A DNA stretch of 10,486 bases from Puniceicoccales bacterium. GTDB taxonomy: Bacteria; Verrucomicrobiota; Verrucomicrobiia; Opitutales; JAIRKQ01. Shown here in pieces: positions 5,786 to 10,486 of this stretch. Both the position numbers and the translations under genes were made by a program. Position 1 is the stretch's first letter. Each line of letters starts with the position of its first letter. The stretch is from positions 1-10,486 of the forward strand of contig JAISRG010000023.1 in the NCBI GenBank assembly GCA_031273725.1. The letters run 5' to 3'. Under the pieces are notes generated by a model. It had not been told where the DNA came from and made no database searches. It saw only the letters and a program-made list of their open reading frames with translations.

Positions 5786-6931
5786 TTATTTTATAAATTT
5801 TGTTAAATTTTTACAAATTTTTTCCACTGGAACATTTTTTATGATACAATTTTTCTTTTGATAGAGGGATAGGGTCCCATTTGGATTTCCAATGATTGCA
5901 AAATCGGCATCTCCCGCTTCCCCCAGGCCATTGACCATACACCCCATCACGGCGATCTTCAAATTTCTAGCGCTCGGCAATTTTCCCAATGTGGCTTTCA
6001 ATTCTCCGAGGACGGCCTGAATATCGTAGGATGTTCGGCCACAGGATGGGCATGCAATAAACTCCACGCCATAGCGTCTTACGCCACATCCCCGTAGAAT
6101 ATTTTTGGCCACCTCCATTTCTTTTATTGGGTCTTCCGTCAGCGAAACCCGTATGGTATCTCCAATACCATCGACCAGAAGACATCCTATGCCAATTGCT
6201 GATTTTATCCGAGCATAGTCCCCATTGCCAGATTCCGTCACTCCGAGGTGGATCGGATAATGTTTCCCAATTTCATCGAGCTTGGAACACGCCAGGCGAT
6301 TGGCGGATATCGTTCTTTCCGCATCACTTGCTTTAAATGATAGGACAATGTCTTCAAACTGGACCTCCTGGGCCACTTCGATACACTCCTTGGCACTTTC
6401 CCACATGGCAATGTCAGTGTGCCCAAATTTGTAAATAATCCTGGGAGCCAGGGATCCATGGTTAATTCCGACCCTCACGGACTTTTTTAAAACTTTTGCC
6501 CTTTGAAAAAATTGGCCCAGTGATCTTTGCAATTTGCTTCTGCCAGCAAGGAATTCATCGTCCGAAAAGGATTGTGTGCCCAATAGCTTGTCGGAAAAAT
6601 TTCCCGCATTTATCCGGACCTTATCAGCTACTTCCAAGCAATCCAGCGCGATCGCCGGTGAAAAATGAACATCGGCCACCATGGGCATGAAAATTCCCTT
6701 TGCGCGCAGACATCCTCTGATTTCGGCAAAAAATTTTACATCCTCCATGTTCGTTACCGCTAGCCGGATAATCTCGCATCCACATTCGAACAACTCACAG
6801 ATTTGACGCACATTACCTTCGACATTTTTCGTGGGAACATTTGTCATTGACTGGATACGAATGTCATTGGGACCACCAACCCCAATATTACCGATGACCA
6901 CCTCCCTCGTTTGCCTACGTTTAGTTATCAT
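5786..6931 (-). CDS. ispG: 4-hydroxy-3-methylbut-2-en-1-yl diphosphate synthase
   Basis: IspG converts 2-C-methyl-erythritol 2,4-cyclodiphosphate to HMBPP in the MEP isoprenoid pathway, using a [4Fe-4S] cluster. The 381-residue protein has the N-terminal barrel signature (IQSMTNVPTKNVEGNVRQI, 26-44), RINAGNF (106-112), GINHGSL (155-161), KASD (200-203) and IHLGVTESG (227-235). The cluster ligands are CPSC (294 and 297) and C331, with Glu338 as likely fourth ligand. The usual NGPGEA motif reads NGLGEA (334-339). Its INAGNF...FFxRAK...NHGSL stretch resembles the chlamydial/plant-type enzyme, but the extra ~200-300-residue domain of those forms is absent. The start overlaps the rseP end by 11 bases, which suggests translational coupling. 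No Shine-Dalgarno sequence is seen. Confidence 0.95.
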   Translation of the reverse strand: MITKRRQTREVVIGNIGVGGPNDIRIQSMTNVPTKNVEGNVRQICELFECGCEIIRLAVTNMEDVKFFAEIRGCLRAKGIFMPMVADVHFSPAIALDCLEVADKVRINAGNFSDKLLGTQSFSDDEFLAGRSKLQRSLGQFFQRAKVLKKSVRVGINHGSLAPRIIYKFGHTDIAMWESAKECIEVAQEVQFEDIVLSFKASDAERTISANRLACSKLDEIGKHYPIHLGVTESGNGDYARIKSAIGIGCLLVDGIGDTIRVSLTEDPIKEMEVAKNILRGCGVRRYGVEFIACPSCGRTSYDIQAVLGELKATLGKLPSARNLKIAVMGCMVNGLGEAGDADFAIIGNPNGTLSLYQKKNCIIKNVPVEKICKNLTKFIK

Positions 6932-8678
6932 AGTGTATGATTAGTCGGGATTCTCTTTGTCCTTCAAATATTGCTCGGGAGTCGGCCAATATGCGTTTGA
7001 AATCAAAAAACGTTACATATATTATTAGCATGAGCAGCAGAGCAAAAAAGACGGTCTGAACTTTTGACAAAATTTTATTCAAAGATTTCCATGCCGTAAA
7101 TTTTTCTAGGAGGGCAATGGTAATTATACCACCATCTAGCACCGGAAAAGGCAGCAAATTCAAAATCGCCAAATTCACGTTAATTAGGATAACAAACCAC
7201 AATAAATTGAGAAAACTGCTTTTGGCAAGCGTATGTAGAGTGTTTATTAGGCCCGCCGGCCCCATCAGATGTTTCGCTGAAACATTAGAGTTTTTGCTAA
7301 ATAAACTACATAAGGTTTTAAGGGTGATGTCTGCCGAGTCGATAATTTGCTGGGCGGGCGTAGGTTTGCTAATGACAAATCGTGGTTTAAATGTTACGCC
7401 GCAAAGATTGTCAAATTTTGTATCGTACAAGCGAACATCGGAAATATTCTCTATGAGCAGCATTTTATGGCCAGATTTTGTCAAAATTTTTAGCGGCATT
7501 TGCTTGTTTTTTCTACAATTGATTCCAATTTCTTCCAAAGAAGATACTTTGTGTTCCCCCAGAGCAATAAATTGATCGCCATTGGAAATTCCATTTTTCT
7601 TTAAAAATTTTTCGTTGCTGCAGAAAATTTGTATGCGCTCGAAATCTTGTCTGAGTCCTTTACTTAGCGTTTCAACATCTTCATCTGCCGGTATAAAATC
7701 GAGCTTCCAACGTTTTTTCGAAAAAGTCAACCCGCAGAATGGTTTCCCAGTGGCTAGTCTTATAACTGGGATATTAACCGTTTGCCGTGTCCCATCGCGT
7801 TCAATTTCCATGGCAATGGTCTTATTTTTTGAAGTCATTTCTCGCAATGCTTGCACATGAAATAGGGGGACACCATTTGCCGATACTATGCGATCTCCTT
7901 TTTCAAGCACCGGCCCTTGAGATTCTGTCGAATGCATAAACTTATCAACTTCCAATGTTTGTTTGGGATAGATTCCAATGATTCTAAATGCATCACTCGG
8001 TCGGTTGGAAACAGAGATAAGCACTGGGTTTACGGTTAATGGCAACCTTTTACCATCGCGTTCGAGTTCAATGACTGATAGTGGCTTGTTACGACTGTTC
8101 TTTTTATTCCCAAGGGCAATAAATTGCACAATCTCGTCGAATTTTTTGACACTATGTCCATCTATGGACAAAATTTTATCATTTGGAAGAATCCCTGCCT
8201 TGAACGCCGGTGATTTAACCTGAGATCCATTGGGCATGGTTAATGTTGGGGCGACGTATCCAACATGGGTTGTAAGTCCCTCTTCCAAGACCGGAAGTCC
8301 AACGAAATAGACAATTATTGCCAGGACAAATGCCAATAGCATGTTGGCCAATGGCCCTGCAAATGCGACCACAACTTTGTCGAAGCAGGTGATCGGCTTC
8401 ATATCTTTCGGCAGATCAAATTTCCCTTCGATATCATGCAAATCAGCTAGCTGCGGGATCGCAACATATCCTCCCAGGGGAAATAGTGCCACCACAAATT
8501 CCGTTTCATTCACCCTAAACCCGAAGATCTTTGGCCCAAAACCAATGGAAAACTTCGGCATAAATAGACCTCTTTTTTTTGCTGTGACGTAATGTCCTAG
8601 TTCGTGGATCAGGATCGATCCTCCCAAAAACACTACTACCAATAAAATCGGCACCAAATGGATAAGAAATGACCCCAT
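6921..8678 (-). CDS. rseP: RseP-like M50 site-2 intramembrane zinc protease
   Basis: This 585-residue inner-membrane protease cleaves membrane-embedded substrates; in E. coli RseP it processes anti-sigma factor RseA and signal-peptide remnants. The zinc site HELGH is at 25-29 in the first membrane helix, followed by PLGGYVAI (67-74) and FAGPLANMLLA (106-116). The third zinc-ligand region is NLLPFPVLDGG (507-517), with a final membrane helix near 541-557. Between them are three PDZ-like segments (about 160-220, 255-307 and 355-413), where two are usual, which makes it longer than the ~450-residue E. coli enzyme. I prefer the ATG at 8678; the frame extends to a TTG at 8690. Neither has a Shine-Dalgarno sequence. 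It starts 22 bases after pgpA ends. The usual neighbour dxr is not here, although ispG is. Confidence 0.93.
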   Translation of the reverse strand: MGSFLIHLVPILLVVVFLGGSILIHELGHYVTAKKRGLFMPKFSIGFGPKIFGFRVNETEFVVALFPLGGYVAIPQLADLHDIEGKFDLPKDMKPITCFDKVVVAFAGPLANMLLAFVLAIIVYFVGLPVLEEGLTTHVGYVAPTLTMPNGSQVKSPAFKAGILPNDKILSIDGHSVKKFDEIVQFIALGNKKNSRNKPLSVIELERDGKRLPLTVNPVLISVSNRPSDAFRIIGIYPKQTLEVDKFMHSTESQGPVLEKGDRIVSANGVPLFHVQALREMTSKNKTIAMEIERDGTRQTVNIPVIRLATGKPFCGLTFSKKRWKLDFIPADEDVETLSKGLRQDFERIQIFCSNEKFLKKNGISNGDQFIALGEHKVSSLEEIGINCRKNKQMPLKILTKSGHKMLLIENISDVRLYDTKFDNLCGVTFKPRFVISKPTPAQQIIDSADITLKTLCSLFSKNSNVSAKHLMGPAGLINTLHTLAKSSFLNLLWFVILINVNLAILNLLPFPVLDGGIITIALLEKFTAWKSLNKILSKVQTVFFALLLMLIIYVTFFDFKRILADSRAIFEGQRESRLIIHYDN

Positions 8679-8700
8679 TGTTTGAAACAACTATTACCAA

Positions 8701-9180
8701 TTACAGAACAGTCAAGCAAATCAAGATTATGGTAAAATTTGTATAGATTGCCGCGATGACATCATCGATGACAATACCTATTCCCCCCGAAAGATTCTGA
8801 GATTTTTTGATGCCAAGTGGTTTTAAAATATCAAAGATTCGAAAAATTACAAAGCCTATCAACCAGATTTTCCAAATGGCAATTCCCGCCGGTACAAAAT
8901 GTTTTACGCCCAGGAAACAGATTGGCATCGCAACAAATTCATCGAGGACGACACTGCCCGGATCTTTTTCCCCAATTTCCTTTTCTGCTATGTCGCAAAT
9001 GACCATGGCAAACAAAATAGAGACGACGATCGTAAAAACCATAAGAGAAGTCGGCAAATTCTGTGTGATGATAATGTAAAATAGTAGCCCGAAAAATGAT
9101 CCAAGCGTCCCCGGCATAACGCGAAAATTCCCAAGACCAAATAGCGTAGCCATTTTAACGATAAAATCTTTTAAAACCAT
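8701..9180 (-). CDS. pgpA: phosphatidylglycerophosphatase A
   Basis: PgpA dephosphorylates phosphatidylglycerol phosphate to phosphatidylglycerol at the inner membrane. The 159-residue product has the family motifs in order: PGTLGSFFG (23-31), DIAEKEIGEKDPGSVVLDE (63-81) with the acidic residues taken as metal-binding and catalytic, FRIFDILKP (113-121), and SGGIGIVIDDVIAA (131-144). Several hydrophobic membrane segments surround them. I chose the ATG at 9180; the TTG two codons upstream (9186) falls in a short inverted repeat. No Shine-Dalgarno sequence is seen. It follows the sua5 gene by 104 bases and precedes rseP by 22, so it probably belongs to the same - strand unit. Confidence 0.93.
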   Translation of the reverse strand: MVLKDFIVKMATLFGLGNFRVMPGTLGSFFGLLFYIIITQNLPTSLMVFTIVVSILFAMVICDIAEKEIGEKDPGSVVLDEFVAMPICFLGVKHFVPAGIAIWKIWLIGFVIFRIFDILKPLGIKKSQNLSGGIGIVIDDVIAAIYTNFTIILICLTVL

Positions 9181-9183
9181 CCG

Positions 9184-9196
9184 CAACAGACTGTTG
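9184..9196 (-). repeat. short dyad next to the pgpA start
   Basis: CAACAG and CTGTTG flank a single A, three bases upstream of the pgpA ATG. It could be a small operator or an initiation-region structure, but a 6-bp dyad is easily found by chance. The rest of the 9187-9284 gap holds an AT-rich inverted repeat (TTTTCC...GGAAAA, 9255-9271) without a T tract, and no convincing promoter. Confidence 0.3.
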
Positions 9197-9284
9197 TTTT
9201 TGTGGAAAATTAAAAGAAGAATGTAACAATAATATTTCCCGTCTGGTAAGTTTATTTTCCAACTTGGAAAAAGTATATTTTATT

Positions 9285-10283
9285 TCACCCATTGAATTTC
9301 GCAGCTGCACGCAATAGTCTATCGTCGATCGCTATTCCTATTCCTTCCCGCGGAGGCCGTTCACACAAAATTGTATCATATTGAGCCGAGTCGAGGTATT
9401 GAAGCGTAGAAAACAGGTTCCTGGCCACCACGTCTAGATTGCCATCGTAGCTAAGCCAAAAGATATCCTCCGCAGGTAACTGTAATTTTTTAGCAATTTC
9501 ATCGGGATTGTTCGGCCTTTGCATAAACACAATGGCCTTTTTTTTTGCAAAATATTGCGAAAATTCCCGATGGCCATGTTCAAAAAGAACCAATCGGGTA
9601 TTGGTACAATAATGTTGCTTCAGTTGACCAGGGGCATTCGGGTTTTGGGAAACAATTTGGACATCATAGTCGACAACATCTTCTTCCAAAACTTTGGAAA
9701 TGGCATCGGCTGTTATCGCTCCCGGCCTCAAAATCCTAGGAGTCGGGCAAGTTATGTCCAAAATAGTCGATTCCAGACCAACGGAACACTCTCCACCGTC
9801 GAGCATTATTTTTACCTTGTCTCCAAGGGTTGCCTTTACCTGCCCAATGCGAGTCGGACTAACATATCCAAACGGATTAGCGCTCGGGGCAGCCAGTGGC
9901 AAATTGGAAGCTTTCAAAACTGCCCGAAAGGTCGGATGGTCCGGACAACGCACCGCAACTGTACTGAATCCAGCGGTTACAATGTCTGGGATGATTTCTT
10001 TTTTGGGAAGAATTATCGTAATTGGACCTGGCCAAAAAGTTTCGGTAATTTTTTCAATGCGAGGTAAGAATTTTTCAACATGGGTATAGCGTTCCAGCCA
10101 GGAGATATCTAGCACGTGCAAGATTAATGGGTCGTTCAACGGACGCCCCTTGATCGCAAAGATTTTTTTGACAGCTTCGGCATCGAGCGCATTTGCAGCG
10201 AGACCATAGACGGTTTCCGTGGGTAACACAACAACGCCTCCTCCCTTCAATTCCTGGGAAGCGGCAAAAACATCGGCATTCAT
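9285..10283 (-). CDS. L-threonylcarbamoyladenylate synthase, Sua5 type
   Basis: This enzyme makes threonylcarbamoyl-AMP from threonine, bicarbonate and ATP, the first step of the t6A37 modification of ANN-decoding tRNAs; the TsaD-containing complex then transfers the group. At 332 residues it is the long two-domain Sua5 form rather than the ~190-residue TsaC form. The YrdC domain shows PTETVYGL (21-28), KGRPLNDPL (45-53), SANPFGYVSPT (134-144), GLESTI (169-174) and RPGAIT (186-191). The linker has APGQLKQHY (217-225), which in Sua5 closes over the active site. The C-terminal domain ends with the conserved GIGIAIDDRLLRAAA (314-328). It starts 9 bases after rpsR, suggesting cotranscription with a ribosomal protein operon. 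No Shine-Dalgarno sequence is visible. Confidence 0.95.
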   Translation of the reverse strand: MNADVFAASQELKGGGVVVLPTETVYGLAANALDAEAVKKIFAIKGRPLNDPLILHVLDISWLERYTHVEKFLPRIEKITETFWPGPITIILPKKEIIPDIVTAGFSTVAVRCPDHPTFRAVLKASNLPLAAPSANPFGYVSPTRIGQVKATLGDKVKIMLDGGECSVGLESTILDITCPTPRILRPGAITADAISKVLEEDVVDYDVQIVSQNPNAPGQLKQHYCTNTRLVLFEHGHREFSQYFAKKKAIVFMQRPNNPDEIAKKLQLPAEDIFWLSYDGNLDVVARNLFSTLQYLDSAQYDTILCERPPREGIGIAIDDRLLRAAAKFNG

Positions 10284-10292
10284 TGGGATGCT

Positions 10293-10486
<194 letters not shown>

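Noticed and set aside
6153..6171. 7-bp inverted repeat in ispG (ATGGTAT...ATACCAT)
   Set aside because: Several stems this short are expected by chance in 10 kb.
7117..7575. + strand frame of 152 codons opposite rseP
   Set aside because: It overlaps conserved rseP coding sequence, including the LDGG region, and has no family features or start signal.
9255..9271. TTTTCC...GGAAAA inverted repeat after the Sua5 gene
   Set aside because: The stem is AT-rich and no T tract follows in either useful direction, so it is not a credible terminator.
9519..10089. long + strand frames opposite the Sua5 gene
   Set aside because: The - strand has all YrdC and Sua5 motifs; the opposite frames show no recognisable family.

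Overview
This AT-rich window looks like chromosomal DNA of a Gram-negative bacterium. It encodes two probable lipoproteins, an RseP-type site-2 protease and type II secretion-like pseudopilins. My best guess is a member of Verrucomicrobiota, probably Opitutae-like. The guess rests mainly on the 515-residue protein at 2805-4352, which I recall only from that group, and it is inference rather than proof. I see no insertion sequence, CRISPR array, tRNA or phage gene. Most starts lack a clear Shine-Dalgarno sequence.

Left half, + strand (1-4352). The first ~130 bases appear to be the end of an upstream + strand unit, closed by an intrinsic terminator at 142-164. A probable lipoprotein of an uncharacterised family follows (255-1352) and has its own terminator (1394-1419). 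Then come prmA, the ribosomal protein L11 methyltransferase (1433-2323); a glycine-zipper lipoprotein with a C-terminal coiled coil (2369-2785); and a large uncharacterised protein with a disordered basic N-terminus, a CGMTGK/PPNYHRY core and a possible winged-helix end (2805-4352). The last three are closely spaced and could be one transcript.

Right half, - strand (4349-10486). Read in transcription order, this is rpsR (truncated by the window edge), a two-domain Sua5-type threonylcarbamoyl-AMP synthase, pgpA, rseP (with three PDZ-like segments), ispG (overlapping rseP by 11 bases), and three small pseudopilin genes in G-H-I-like order. The first part is a housekeeping run covering translation, tRNA t6A modification, phosphatidylglycerol synthesis, intramembrane proteolysis and isoprenoid synthesis. 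The two halves converge at a single CTAG (4349-4352) that supplies both stop codons.

The most interesting stretch is the pseudopilin cassette (4349-5785). A near-consensus promoter (TTGACG, 16-base spacer, TACAAT) lies so close to the gspG-like start that its mRNA should be almost leaderless. The transcript then carries three hairpins within about 400 bases: a perfect 10-bp one inside the first gene, an 8-bp terminator-like one between the first and second genes, and a perfect 15-bp one inside the second. The third pseudopilin has Ala instead of Gly before the peptidase cleavage site. These are sequence observations; any regulatory meaning is inferred.
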